A DNA stretch of 64,000 bases from Janibacter corallicola NBRC 107790 (GTDB taxonomy: Bacteria > Actinomycetota > Actinomycetes > Actinomycetales > Dermatophilaceae): assembly GCF_001570965.1 (NCBI RefSeq), contig NZ_BCSR01000005.1:58363-122362 (forward strand). The letters run 5' to 3'. The position numbers were made by a program, and so were the translations under genes. Shown here one piece after another: positions 7,933-15,946 of this stretch; within the stretch, counting starts at the first letter, position 1, and the number at the start of each line of letters is the position of its first letter. The notes under the pieces are model-generated. The model had not been told where the DNA came from. It made no database searches and saw only the letters and a list, made by a program, of their open reading frames with translations.

Positions 7933-8688
7933 ATGCTCACCGGCAAGACCTTCCTCATCACCGGGGTCCTCATGGAGTCCTCGATCGCCTTCCACGTGGC
8001 CCGACTGGTCCAGGAGCAGGGCGGCGCGGTCATCCTCACCGGCTTCGGCCGGGCGCTGAAGATCACGCGCACCATCGCCCGCCGCCTCCCGCAGGAGGCG
8101 CCGGTCATCGAGCTCGACGTCACCGACGAGGAGCACCTCGCGGCCCTCGCCGACCGGATCGGTGAGCACGCGGAGCGCATCGACGGGGTGCTGCACTCCA
8201 TCGGCTTCGCACCCGAGGGCGCCTTCAACTTCCTCGAGGCCTCCTGGGAGGACGTCTCGACCGCGCTGCACGTCTCCGCGTACTCCCTCAAGGCCCTCGC
8301 CGTCGCGGCCGCGCCCCGGATGGGCGAGGGCGGCTCGGTCGTCGGGCTGACCTTCGACGCCACCTTCGCCTGGCCGGTCTACGACTGGATGGGGGTGGCC
8401 AAGGCGGCCTTCGAGTCGACCAACCGCTACCTCGCCCGCGACCTCGGGCCGAAGGGGATCCGCTGCAACCTCGTCGCCGCCGGCCCGGTGCGCACCACCG
8501 CCGCGAAGTCCATCCCGGGCTTCGAGCGCTTCGAGGAGTCCTGGGACGACCGCGCACCGCTCGGCTGGGACGTCGGCGACCCGGTGCCGCCGGCACAGGC
8601 GTGCACCGCCCTGCTCTCGGACTGGTTCCCGGCCACGACCGGGGAGATCGTGCACGTGGACGGCGGCGTGCACGCGATGGGGACCTGA
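7933..8688 (+). CDS. fabI: Enoyl-[ACP] reductase (NADH), InhA/FabI type
   Basis: Reduces the trans-2-enoyl-ACP double bond, the last step of the elongation cycle, 251 residues. It begins LTGKTFLITGVLMESSIAFH, the divergent InhA-like cofactor site (GVxxxxSIA) rather than the usual SDR glycine motif, and has YDWMGVAKAAFES with the catalytic Tyr and Lys. It is second in the fabG operon, with its own GAAAGG ribosome site. In related bacteria this enzyme is the target of isoniazid and triclosan. Confidence 0.92.
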   Translation: MLTGKTFLITGVLMESSIAFHVARLVQEQGGAVILTGFGRALKITRTIARRLPQEAPVIELDVTDEEHLAALADRIGEHAERIDGVLHSIGFAPEGAFNFLEASWEDVSTALHVSAYSLKALAVAAAPRMGEGGSVVGLTFDATFAWPVYDWMGVAKAAFESTNRYLARDLGPKGIRCNLVAAGPVRTTAAKSIPGFERFEESWDDRAPLGWDVGDPVPPAQACTALLSDWFPATTGEIVHVDGGVHAMGT

Positions 8689-8715
8689 CCCCCTTCGCTC
8701 ATCCTCGAAGGGGGT
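8688..8715. terminator. Bidirectional hairpin between fabI and serB
   Basis: ACCCCCTTCG and CGAAGGGGGT form a 10-bp perfect stem with an 8-nt loop that contains the serB stop codon. It sits between convergent genes. The arms are two copies of the CGAAGGGGG word that is frequent across the window. Confidence 0.7.
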
Positions 8716-9454
8716 GACCCCCCTGCGAGCGCTGGCGTTCTCTCCACCGCAGTACTCCGCCTTCGTCGTCCGGCTGCGGCACCGCCGCCACACCGATCAC
8801 GTCGAGGACCCGGCGCAGGTCCGGCTCGGTGACGGTCACGTCGGCCCGTGCCTGCACCGCGGGCTTGGCGCAGAAGGCGATCCCCACCGCGGCGCTCGCC
8901 ATCATGTCCAGGTCGTTGGCGCCGTCGCCGACCGCCACCGTGCGGTCCATCCCGATCCCCGCAGCAGCGGCGAGGCGGGTGAGGAAGGTGCGCTTCGCGG
9001 CACGGTCGATGACCTCCCCGGTCACGCGGCCGGTGAGGTGGTCATCGGCCACCTCGAGCACGTTGGCGCGCACCGTCTCGATGCCGAGCTCCTCGGCGAG
9101 GTCGTCGACGATCTCGACGAAGCCGCCGCTGACGAGCCCGACCGTGTGCCCGCCCTCGACGAGCGAGGCCACCAGGGTGCGGGCGCCGGGGGTGAGCGTC
9201 ACGGCCGCGCGCACGTCGTCGAGGACCGAGACCGGCAGCCCCGCGAGCGTCTCGACGCGGGCGCGCAGGCTCTCCTCGAAGTCCAGCTCCCCGCGCATGG
9301 CGGCCTCGGTGACCTCGGTGACCTCGCGAGCGGTGCCGGCGTGCTCGGCGAGGAGCTCGATGACCTCCTCGCGGATGAGGGTGGAGTCGACGTCCATCAC
9401 GAGGGCGATGGGCTCGTCTCCGGTGAGGGGGCCTCGTGGGTGCGCAGCGGTCAT
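8699..9454 (-). CDS. serB: Phosphoserine phosphatase
   Basis: Final step of serine synthesis, phosphoserine to serine. HAD-superfamily motifs are complete: DVDSTLI (nucleophile Asp), LVSGGF, Lys in the RAAKRTF region and GDGANDLDM. About 251 residues. The start is ATG 9454, because TAGACT (9462-9467 on this strand) ends 7 nt before it; a longer in-frame start at 9487 lies upstream of that box. The ACT regulatory domain seen in some SerB proteins is absent. Confidence 0.9.
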   Translation of the reverse strand: MTAAHPRGPLTGDEPIALVMDVDSTLIREEVIELLAEHAGTAREVTEVTEAAMRGELDFEESLRARVETLAGLPVSVLDDVRAAVTLTPGARTLVASLVEGGHTVGLVSGGFVEIVDDLAEELGIETVRANVLEVADDHLTGRVTGEVIDRAAKRTFLTRLAAAAGIGMDRTVAVGDGANDLDMMASAAVGIAFCAKPAVQARADVTVTEPDLRRVLDVIGVAAVPQPDDEGGVLRWRERQRSQGGHPLRG

Positions 9455-9532
9455 GCCCGCGAGTCTATGGCGCGGCCCGGAGGCCATCCGGACCCGCCGT
9501 CGGTGACCCCGGCCGGTGTGGGACCGGCCCGT

Positions 9533-10288
9533 TCAACGCGCCGGCACCCACCCGGCCATCTCGGCGCAGGCGGCATTCGTCGCGTCCGCGAGGGTCCGCT
9601 CGCAGTCGCCGTGGAGGGCGCGCAGCACGTCGGCGCGGCGGTTGTCGTCCGCGGAGGTCAGGGCCCCGGAGGTACCCATGCCGACCGAGGTCGCCAGTGA
9701 CAGGCTGCCGGCGAGCACGATGACCTTGCGGGCTCGGTCCCCGAGATCCGGCGGGAGCGCCCAGTCGGTCCCCAGCCGCTCCTCGGCGACGTCCCGGGCC
9801 ACGTCGTCGGCCCACGGGGTGGCTCCCGCCGTCTCGAGCTCGTCGATGGCGGCGAGCATCCGTCGCCGCAGGTGCCGCTCGAGCTGGGAGGGTTCGAGTG
9901 CCTCGAGCCGGTGCGCGGGGACCGGGTCGGCGTCGTGGCCCATCCAGTCGATCCGGTGGGCACGGGCGCCCTGGGAGCCATAGCTGCCGTGGTGCGGAAC
10001 GAGCAGTCCGCCGAGGGCGGCGACGTACAGCGCCTCGCCGGCATCCACCGCGTCCGCCCTCGCGACCGGCCCGCAGCCGGGCAGCCCGGACGTGGCGCCG
10101 GCGGAGGGGAGGGCCACGAGGACCGCGGCCTCGCCGAGGTCGCGCCAGACCGTCAGCTGATCGAGCAGGCCCTGGGTGTGGTCGACGTCCGGCAGGGCAC
10201 GACGCACCGCGTCGGGGACGCTGATCGCGCCGCTCCACGCGTGGGTGGCCCACAAGGCGACGCGGACGGAGGCTGGCAACTCGGGCAT
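9533..10288 (-). CDS. Uncharacterised actinobacterial protein
   Basis: A 251-residue soluble protein with no motif I can assign. Its middle part (VAALGGLLVPHHGSYGSQGARAH) and a Gly/Ser-rich C-terminal part look conserved rather than random. Proteins like this often lie between serB and an ABC ATPase in related genomes. It starts at ATG 10288, 7 nt after TACCAT, and shares a 38-bp intergenic region with the divergent ATPase gene. Confidence 0.65.
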   Translation of the reverse strand: MPELPASVRVALWATHAWSGAISVPDAVRRALPDVDHTQGLLDQLTVWRDLGEAAVLVALPSAGATSGLPGCGPVARADAVDAGEALYVAALGGLLVPHHGSYGSQGARAHRIDWMGHDADPVPAHRLEALEPSQLERHLRRRMLAAIDELETAGATPWADDVARDVAEERLGTDWALPPDLGDRARKVIVLAGSLSLATSVGMGTSGALTSADDNRRADVLRALHGDCERTLADATNAACAEMAGWVPAR

Positions 10289-10326
10289 TGCACAGATGGT
10301 AGGCGTCGCCGGTTAGGGTCGGTGCC
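10289..10326. promoter_or_regulatory. Compact divergent leaderless promoter pair
   Basis: Only 38 bp separate two divergent start codons. TACCAT (10296-10301, minus strand) and TAGGGT (10314-10319, plus strand) each lie exactly 7 nt from their start codon. The upstream part of each promoter must therefore overlap the other promoter and extend into the opposite gene. Confidence 0.6.
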
Positions 10327-11112
10327 ATGAGTGACGTCCTCGCACTGGCCGGAGTGAGTGTGGTCCGGGGCCGGACCCGTCTCATCGAGGACATCGACTG
10401 GGAGGTCGAGGAGGGCCAGCGCTGGGTGATCCTCGGTCCCAACGGTGCCGGCAAGACCACCCTCCTGGAGGTGGCCTCCGCCCGGATGCACCCGACGAAG
10501 GGCGTCGCCGGCATCCTCGACGAGGTCCTCGGAGCGGTCGACGTCTTCGAGCTGCGGCCCCGCATCGGCCTGGTCTCGGCCCTCCTCGCGCGCCAGATCC
10601 CCGCCCGGGAGAACGTCAGGGACGTCGTCGTCACGGCCTCCTGGGGCGTGACGGGCCGGTGGCGGGAGAGGTACGACGACCTCGACCACGACCGCGCCGA
10701 CGAGCTGCTCGAGAGCATGGGGGTCGCGCACTTGGGCGAGCGCACGTTCGGGACCCTCTCGGAGGGGGAGCGCAAGCGGGTGCAGGTCGCGCGTGCGCTG
10801 ATGACCGACCCGGAGCTGATGCTCCTCGACGAGCCCGCCGCCGGTCTGGACCTCGGCGGTCGGGAGGACCTCGTCGCACGTCTGGGCGACATCGCCGCAG
10901 ACCTCACCGCGCCGGCACTGACGATGGTCACCCACCACGTGGAGGAGATCCCGCCGAACTTCACCGACGTCCTGCTGCTGCGCGGGGGCCGCGTCGTGGC
11001 ACAGGGGCCACTCGAGCTGACGCTCACCGAGGAGAACCTCGCGAGGACCTTCGACATGGACCTGGAGCTGCAGCGCCACGGGGACCGCTGGTCCGCCCGC
11101 GCCCGCACCTGA
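10327..11112 (+). CDS. ABC transporter ATP-binding protein (PhrA-like stand-alone ATPase)
   Basis: A 261-residue ATPase subunit: Walker A GPNGAGKTT near residue 38, signature LSEGERKRV, Walker B LMLLDEPAAGLD and H-loop in MVTHHVEEIP. The EIPPNFTDVLLLRGG region is typical of the ModF/PhrA-like stand-alone ATPases found in actinobacteria next to NfeD genes. No permease gene lies nearby, so it may not serve a transporter. It has a leaderless start, with TAGGGT 7 nt upstream. Confidence 0.8.
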   Translation: MSDVLALAGVSVVRGRTRLIEDIDWEVEEGQRWVILGPNGAGKTTLLEVASARMHPTKGVAGILDEVLGAVDVFELRPRIGLVSALLARQIPARENVRDVVVTASWGVTGRWRERYDDLDHDRADELLESMGVAHLGERTFGTLSEGERKRVQVARALMTDPELMLLDEPAAGLDLGGREDLVARLGDIAADLTAPALTMVTHHVEEIPPNFTDVLLLRGGRVVAQGPLELTLTEENLARTFDMDLELQRHGDRWSARART

Positions 11113-11130
11113 GCAGACGTCGGGGCAGCC

Positions 11131-11391
11131 GTGGACTTCCTGGGACAGAACCCCTGGCTGGTCTGGATGTTCGTCGGCCTCCTGCTCGTGCTCGTCGAGG
11201 CCGTCCTGGTCGACTTCCTCTTCGTCATGCTGGCGACCGGCGCGCTCTGCGGCGCCCTCACGGCCGCCCTGGGCGCGTCCGTGCTCGTCCAGGTCCTCGT
11301 CGCGGTGGTGGTCGCGCTGCTGCTCCTGCTCCTCGTGCGGCCGCGCGTGCTCGCCGTCCGTGACGAAGGGGGTCCGCACCGCCCCCGCTGA
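11131..11391 (+). CDS. NfeD-like membrane protein, short form lacking the OB domain
   Basis: 86 residues with membrane segments at about 8-45 and 48-68, matching the membrane part of NfeD proteins. The usual soluble OB-fold domain of about 70 residues after the RPR motif is missing: the frame stops 14 residues past RPRVLA. The SPFH/stomatin gene that normally follows NfeD is absent too, and a TSUP exporter comes next. It may be a natural short form or a product of deletion. GTG start, 18 nt after the ATPase gene. Confidence 0.65.
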   Translation: MDFLGQNPWLVWMFVGLLLVLVEAVLVDFLFVMLATGALCGALTAALGASVLVQVLVAVVVALLLLLLVRPRVLAVRDEGGPHRPR

Positions 11392-11440
11392 GCCGCACCC
11401 GGACACGCCCGGAGCGTGGTCCGCCTCTAGAGTTGTGCGG

Positions 11441-12214
11441 GTGTCGTGGTGGGAGATGGGCGTCGTCGTGCTCGCAGCGGTGTGGGCCGGCGGGATCAAC
11501 ACCGTGGTCGGATCCGGCACCCTCGTGACCTTCCCGACCCTCCTCGCGCTCGGTGTCCCCGCCGTGAGCGCCAACATCTCCAACTCGGTCGGCCTCGTCT
11601 TCGGCGGCATCAGCGGCACCATCGGCTACCTCCCCGAGCTGAAGGGGATGTTCCGCCGGACCATGCAGCTGGTCCCGATGTCCGTGCTCGGGAGCATCAT
11701 CGGCGCGCTGTTGCTGCTCTGGCTGCCACCGGACGCCTTCGAGGCCATCGTGCCCGTGCTCATCGCGATCGGCGTCCTGCTCGTCGTGCTCGGCCCCCGG
11801 CTCCAGGAGTGGGCGAAGTCCAACCACGAGGAGGGGGCCCGCACACCGGTCAGTCACGCCGTCGCGCTCATGGGCGGGGTCCTCTTCGCCGGCGTCTACG
11901 GCGGCTACTTCGGGGCGGCCCAGGGCGTCATCCTCATCGGTCTCCTCTCGGTGCTCGCGACCGAGCCGCTGCAGTCCCTCAACGGGCTGAAGAACGCCCT
12001 CGGGACGATCGTCAACGCCGTGTGCTCCCTGGTCTTCATCATCGCCGCGCCCGACCTCGTCGACTGGAGCATCGTCGCGCTCGTCGCCGTGGGAGCGGTC
12101 GTCGGCGGCGTGCTCGGGGCGAAGTTCGGCCGACGACTGCCACCACCCGTGCTGCGCGGCGTCATCGTGCTCGTGGGCCTCGCCGGTCTGGTGAAGTTCG
12201 TGTTCTTCCCGTGA
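11441..12214 (+). CDS. TSUP (TauE/SafE) family exporter, first of two
   Basis: 257 residues, about eight membrane helices in two repeats, each starting with the conserved glycine-rich GG(I/V)...GxG pattern (GGINTVVGSGTLVTFP and GVLFAGVYGGYFGAAQGV). The family moves sulfite, sulfoacetate, taurine-related anions or other organic anions; the substrate here is unknown. The start is GTG 11441, 7 nt after TAGAGT (11428-11433); longer in-frame starts lie upstream of that box. The end overlaps the second TSUP gene by 4 bases. Confidence 0.82.
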   Translation: MSWWEMGVVVLAAVWAGGINTVVGSGTLVTFPTLLALGVPAVSANISNSVGLVFGGISGTIGYLPELKGMFRRTMQLVPMSVLGSIIGALLLLWLPPDAFEAIVPVLIAIGVLLVVLGPRLQEWAKSNHEEGARTPVSHAVALMGGVLFAGVYGGYFGAAQGVILIGLLSVLATEPLQSLNGLKNALGTIVNAVCSLVFIIAAPDLVDWSIVALVAVGAVVGGVLGAKFGRRLPPPVLRGVIVLVGLAGLVKFVFFP

Positions 12215-12936
12215 GCGAGCTCCTCGAGCCGACGGTGCTCCTCCTGGGCCTGGTCGTCGGCATCGGTGCCTTCGTCCAGTCCTCGATCGGCTTCGGCATC
12301 GCGGTCGTCTCGGCGCCGGCCATCGTCGTGCTGCGTCCCGACCTCATGCCGGTCTCGCTCCTCGTCTGCGCCATCTTCCTGCCCGCCGTCCAGCTGCTGA
12401 TCGGGCCCCGCACGATCAGCTGGCGACCGCTGGCCTGGTCCCTCGCGGTTCGCTTCACCGCCACTCCACTCGGGGTGCTGGTCGTCGCACTGACCTCGGC
12501 CGACGTCATCGCGCTCTTCGTCGGTGTGCTCATCCTCATCACCGTGCTCGTCTCCGTCGTCGCGGTGGAGGTGCGGCCGACACGGTTGAACGCCATGGCG
12601 GCCGGGGCCATCAGCGGCGTCTCCGGCACCGCGGCCGCGATCGGTGGCCCCTTCATGGCGCTCGTGCTGCAGCACGAACCGCCGAACCGGTTGCGGGCCA
12701 CGTTGGCGGCCTTCTTCGTCTTCGGCACCGGAGCGGGCCTCGTCGGGTTGGCGATCGCCGGCCAGGTGAGCGCGGAGCAGCTGCGGGTCTCGCTCGTGTG
12801 GCTGCCCTTCGTCGTCCTCGGGTACCTGGCGGCCGGCCCGGTCCGTGCCCGCCTCTCCGGGTTCGTGCTCCGCCGGATCGTCCTCGGCTTCTGCGTCGTG
12901 GCGAGCGTGGGCGTCATCGCCCAGACCCTGCTCTAG
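12211..12936 (+). CDS. TSUP (TauE/SafE) family exporter, second of two
   Basis: 241 residues with about eight membrane helices and the QSSIGFGIAVVSAP motif near residue 25, another TSUP hallmark. GTG 12211 overlaps the stop of the first TSUP gene, so the two are translated together and might form a heteromeric transporter, though each looks like a complete unit. Its TAG stop is also the start of the next gene's -10 box. Confidence 0.82.
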   Translation: MSELLEPTVLLLGLVVGIGAFVQSSIGFGIAVVSAPAIVVLRPDLMPVSLLVCAIFLPAVQLLIGPRTISWRPLAWSLAVRFTATPLGVLVVALTSADVIALFVGVLILITVLVSVVAVEVRPTRLNAMAAGAISGVSGTAAAIGGPFMALVLQHEPPNRLRATLAAFFVFGTGAGLVGLAIAGQVSAEQLRVSLVWLPFVVLGYLAAGPVRARLSGFVLRRIVLGFCVVASVGVIAQTLL

Positions 12937-12947
12937 GGTCGGGACCC

Positions 12948-13808
12948 GTGCCCCTCCACGTGACCGATCCCGACGATCCCCGGCTGCGCGACTTCGTCGG
13001 CCTCACCGACGTCAGGCTGCGCCGCACCCTCGAGCCGGCCGGGGGCCTCTACATCGCCGAGGGCGAGAAGGTCATCCGCCGTGCGCTCGCGGCCGGTCAC
13101 CGGCCGCGAGCACTCCTCATGGGGGAGCGGTGGCTCACCGACCTCGCGGACCTCGTCGCCGACGCGGAGGCGAAGGGGGTCCCCGTCTACACCGGGTCCG
13201 CGGCGGTCATCGAGGGCATCACCGGTTACAACGTCCACCGGGGCGCCCTGGCGTCGATGCACCGTCCGCAGCTGCCGGCGCCGGAGGAGGTGCTGGCCGG
13301 GATCGCGGCGAGGGGTGGTGGCGGCGACTCCGGCCCCCTTCGCGCGCATCCGCCCACGCGGCGGCGCGTCGCGGTGCTGGAGGGGCTCGTCGACCACGCC
13401 AACGTCGGCAGTGCCTTCCGCAATGCCGCGGCCCTGGGCGTCGACGCGGTGCTCGTGACACCGAACTGCGCCGACCCGCTCTACCGGCGCGCGATCAAGA
13501 CGAGCATGGGCAACGTCTTCCACGTGCCGTGGACGCGCACCGGGCCGGTGCCCGAGGCGCTCGACCTGCTGCGCGAGCACGGCTACACGACGGCGGCGCT
13601 CACCCTCACCGAGGACGCGATCACCCTCGATGACCTCGTCCGGCGGGACCCGCCGGCCCTGGCGCTCGTGCTGGGCACCGAGGGGCCCGGCGTGGACCCG
13701 CGCACGGCCCGGCAGGCGGACCTGCGCGTGACGATCCCGATGATGCACGGTGTCGACTCGCTCAACGTCGCGGCGGCCTCCGCCGTGGCCTTCTACGCCA
13801 CCCGCTGA
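12948..13808 (+). CDS. SpoU/TrmH family RNA 2'-O-methyltransferase
   Basis: 286 residues. The N-terminal part (FVGLTDVRLRRTLEPAGGLYIAEGEKVIRRAL) is the SpoU substrate-binding domain. The C-terminal SPOUT domain has the three family motifs: NVGSAFRNAAALGVD, LVLGTEGPGVD and IPMMHGVDSLNVAAASAV. It would methylate a ribose in rRNA or tRNA using SAM; the target is unknown. It starts at GTG 12948, 8 nt after TAGGGT (12934-12939), whose first three bases are the stop of the preceding gene. Confidence 0.88.
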   Translation: MPLHVTDPDDPRLRDFVGLTDVRLRRTLEPAGGLYIAEGEKVIRRALAAGHRPRALLMGERWLTDLADLVADAEAKGVPVYTGSAAVIEGITGYNVHRGALASMHRPQLPAPEEVLAGIAARGGGGDSGPLRAHPPTRRRVAVLEGLVDHANVGSAFRNAAALGVDAVLVTPNCADPLYRRAIKTSMGNVFHVPWTRTGPVPEALDLLREHGYTTAALTLTEDAITLDDLVRRDPPALALVLGTEGPGVDPRTARQADLRVTIPMMHGVDSLNVAAASAVAFYATR

Positions 13809-13810
13809 GG

Positions 13811-13833
13811 GCAGCCGGCCTCAGGCCGGCTGC
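13811..13833. terminator. Bidirectional hairpin between convergent genes
   Basis: GCAGCCGGCC and GGCCGGCTGC form a perfect 10-bp stem. The TCA loop is the stop codon of the minus-strand gene. It is well placed to end transcription from both sides. Confidence 0.7.
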
Positions 13834-14357
13834 TGGAAGGTCGGGGCGATGACGGCGCGCCCGAGGGTGTGGCCGAGGTAGGTGAAGGCTGCCACCGTGC
13901 AGGTCGCGGAGTCGTCCAGGCCCAGCTCGTCGGTGTCCAGGGCGTGCACCGCGAAGACGTACCGGTGCGGGACGTCACCGGGGGGCGGGGCCGCGCCGGC
14001 GAAGGCCTTGGTGCCCATGTCCGAGGCGGTCATGAAGGCCCCCTCCGGGAGGCCGGTGCCCCCTTCGGCCCCTGCGTCCTCGGGCAGCGAGGTGACGTCG
14101 GCGGGGATGCCCAGCACGGTCCAGTGCCAGAAGCCGGCCGGGGTCGGGGCGTCCGGGTCGAAGCAGGTGACCGCGAAGCTCTTCGTGCCCTCGGGGGCCC
14201 CGGACCAGGACAGTTGGGGGCTGCGGTTGCCGGCGGCGCCGACCTGGGCGTCCGGCAGTGTCCCGCCGTCGGTGAAACCCTCACTGGTGACCGTGAATGA
14301 GGCCACCGTCGGGAGCATCTCGTAGGGGTCCGGTGCGGTGGGTCGCGAAAGGTCCAT
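13821..14357 (-). CDS. YbhB/YbcL family (PEBP-like) protein
   Basis: 178 residues with the phosphatidylethanolamine-binding protein fold: the D-P-D-A-P motif ([15 protein letters not shown]) and GYxGPxPP-like pattern replaced by [22 protein letters not shown]. Bacterial members have no firm function. Start is ATG 14357, 7 nt after TAGGGT (14365-14370 on this strand). No signal peptide. Confidence 0.82.
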   Translation of the reverse strand: MDLSRPTAPDPYEMLPTVASFTVTSEGFTDGGTLPDAQVGAAGNRSPQLSWSGAPEGTKSFAVTCFDPDAPTPAGFWHWTVLGIPADVTSLPEDAGAEGGTGLPEGAFMTASDMGTKAFAGAAPPPGDVPHRYVFAVHALDTDELGLDDSATCTVAAFTYLGHTLGRAVIAPTFQQPA

Positions 14358-14469
14358 GCCCCCGACCCTAGGAAAAGGCCGGCCCACAGGGAAGGACCAG
14401 TGGTCTCCGCACGTGGCACAGGTCTCACCGTGCTTGCCTCCGGGCCCGGCAACCCGCAGGCTGGTCGGC

Positions 14470-14871
14470 ATGCTCACTGGCAGACGCCCACCGCACGACT
14501 ACCTCGGCACGGTCCTGGACGCCCCGGATCCCCGCGCGCTCGGACGTTTCTACGCCGAGGTGCTCGACTGGCGCATCCACAGCGACGAGGACGACTGGGT
14601 GACGATCGCTCCCGACCAGGGGCACGTCTACCTCGCCTTCCAGAAGGTCGAGGACCACTCCCGCCCGGTCTGGCCCGCGCAACCGGACCAGCAGCAGATC
14701 CAGATGCACCTGGACATCGAGGTGAGCGACCTGGAGGCCGCCACCGAGTCCGCGCTGCGGCTCGGCGGGCTGCTCTCGGAGCACCAGCCGCAGGAGGGCC
14801 AGCGGGTGGTCATCGACCCCGCGGGCCACCTCTTCTGCATCTACGTGGGGGACTCGGAGTCCTCCACCTGA
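14470..14871 (+). CDS. VOC (glyoxalase/bleomycin-resistance) family protein
   Basis: 133 residues with one VOC module pair: [23 protein letters not shown] at the N-terminus and [23 protein letters not shown] then [11 protein letters not shown] at the C-terminus. Potential metal ligands are the His of QMHLDI and acids near the end. This subfamily is usually annotated as a glyoxalase-like enzyme without known substrate. ATG 14470 is preceded after 7 nt by CAGGCT, a weak form of the leaderless -10 box. Confidence 0.75.
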   Translation: MLTGRRPPHDYLGTVLDAPDPRALGRFYAEVLDWRIHSDEDDWVTIAPDQGHVYLAFQKVEDHSRPVWPAQPDQQQIQMHLDIEVSDLEAATESALRLGGLLSEHQPQEGQRVVIDPAGHLFCIYVGDSESST

Positions 14872-14901
14872 GACGTCGACGCGGCGGTCGCGTGCAGATT
14901 T

Positions 14902-14928
14902 TTGCCAGCCGCCTTCCGCGTGTAGAGT
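14902..14928 (+). promoter_or_regulatory. Promoter for tRNA-Leu
   Basis: TTGCCA (14902-14907) and TAGAGT (14923-14928), 15 bp apart, lie 46 bp before the mature tRNA 5' end. This is a plausible housekeeping-sigma promoter with a short precursor leader. Confidence 0.5.
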
Positions 14929-14974
14929 TTCACGTCGTTGCCCCGGTGGATCCCACCACCGGTCGCGATCACTC

Positions 14975-15060
14975 GTCCGGGTGGCGGAATTGGCAGACGC
15001 GCTAGCTTGAGGTGCTAGTGCCCGTATTAGGGCATGGGGGTTCAAGTCCCCCCTCGGACA
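14975..15060 (+). tRNA. tRNA-Leu (anticodon GAG)
   Basis: An 86-nt class II tRNA with a long variable arm. The acceptor stem GTCCGGG pairs with CTCGGAC (one G-T), the D arm has TGGCGGAATTGGCAGAC, and the anticodon stem CTAGC/GCTAG encloses TTGAGGT with GAG at 15009-15011. The T arm is GGGGGTTCAAGTCCCCC. CCA is not encoded (A then CCG). It reads CTC and CTT codons. Confidence 0.96.
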
Positions 15061-15066
15061 CCGAAG

Positions 15067-15092
15067 GAGGCCCCGGTTTCGACCGGGGCCTC
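15067..15092 (+). terminator. Terminator hairpin after tRNA-Leu
   Basis: GAGGCCCCGGT and ACCGGGGCCTC form a perfect 11-bp stem with a TTCG tetraloop, 6 nt after the tRNA. No strict T tract follows, but the stem is strong. Confidence 0.8.
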
Positions 15093-15130
15093 TCGTCGTC
15101 CCGGCGGCCGATCTTTGCCATGCTCGGCGC

Positions 15131-15913
15131 ATGGATTCGCTCGAGATGACCTTCACCGGGTCCGGGGGAGAGGCCCTCGTCGGCACCCTGGACCTGCCAC
15201 CGAAGGAGCCGGAGACCTACGGCGTGATGGCGCACTGCTTCACCGGTGGCCGCAACCACCCCGCGACCAAGCGCGTCGCCGCCGAGCTGACCGCGCGGGG
15301 GATGGCCGTCCTGCGCTTCGACTTCACCGGGCTCGGGGACTCCGGCGGCGACTTCGCGGGCTCGACCTTCTCCTCCAACGTCGCCGACATCGTGCGGGCG
15401 GCCGACTGGCTGCGGGAGAACCACGGCGCCCCGACGATGCTCGTGGGCCACTCGCTCGGCGGAGCCTCGGTCATCCCCGCGGCGTTGGACGTCCCGGAGG
15501 TCGCGGCCGTGGCCACCATCGCCGCCCCCGCGAGCCCGGAGCACGTGATCCACCTCTTCGAGGGGATCCTCGACCAGGTGCGCAGCGAGGGCAGCGCCGA
15601 GGTCGTCCTGGCCGGCAAGCGGATCACGATCTCGCGGGACTTCGTCCGCGACCTGCGCGAGACCGGGATCAGCGACGCCGCGCGGAATCTGGACCGTCCG
15701 CTGCTCATCCTGCACTCACCGGAGGACGAGCTCGTCGAGCTGACCAATGCCAACGGCATCTTCCGGGCTGCGCGTCATCCCAAGTCCTTCATCGCACTGG
15801 ACGGCGCCAACCACCTGCTGACGAAGCCGCGCCACGCCCGGCGGGCCGCCCAGCTCATCGCGGCCTGGGCCGACCCCTACCTGCCGGAGACCTTCACCCC
15901 GGAGATCGACTGA
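15131..15913 (+). CDS. Alpha/beta hydrolase (OsmC-associated type)
   Basis: 260 residues with the catalytic set Ser in GHSLGG (about residue 114), Asp in HSPEDELV and His in GANHLL. The pattern MAHCFTGGRNHPATKRVA and FDFTGLGDSGGDF matches the hydrolase family that is often fused or adjacent to an OsmC domain; here it stands alone. Substrate unknown. It could have a leaderless start: CATGCT ends 6 nt before the ATG, a weaker box than most. Confidence 0.82.
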   Translation: MDSLEMTFTGSGGEALVGTLDLPPKEPETYGVMAHCFTGGRNHPATKRVAAELTARGMAVLRFDFTGLGDSGGDFAGSTFSSNVADIVRAADWLRENHGAPTMLVGHSLGGASVIPAALDVPEVAAVATIAAPASPEHVIHLFEGILDQVRSEGSAEVVLAGKRITISRDFVRDLRETGISDAARNLDRPLLILHSPEDELVELTNANGIFRAARHPKSFIALDGANHLLTKPRHARRAAQLIAAWADPYLPETFTPEID

Positions 15914-15946
15914 CCCCCGTCCCCGCGGGAACGTAGGCTGCCGGGC

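Noticed and set aside
9455..9487. Longer serB start at 9487
   Set aside because: The TAGACT box lies inside that extension, 7 nt before ATG 9454, so the extension would not be transcribed from that promoter.
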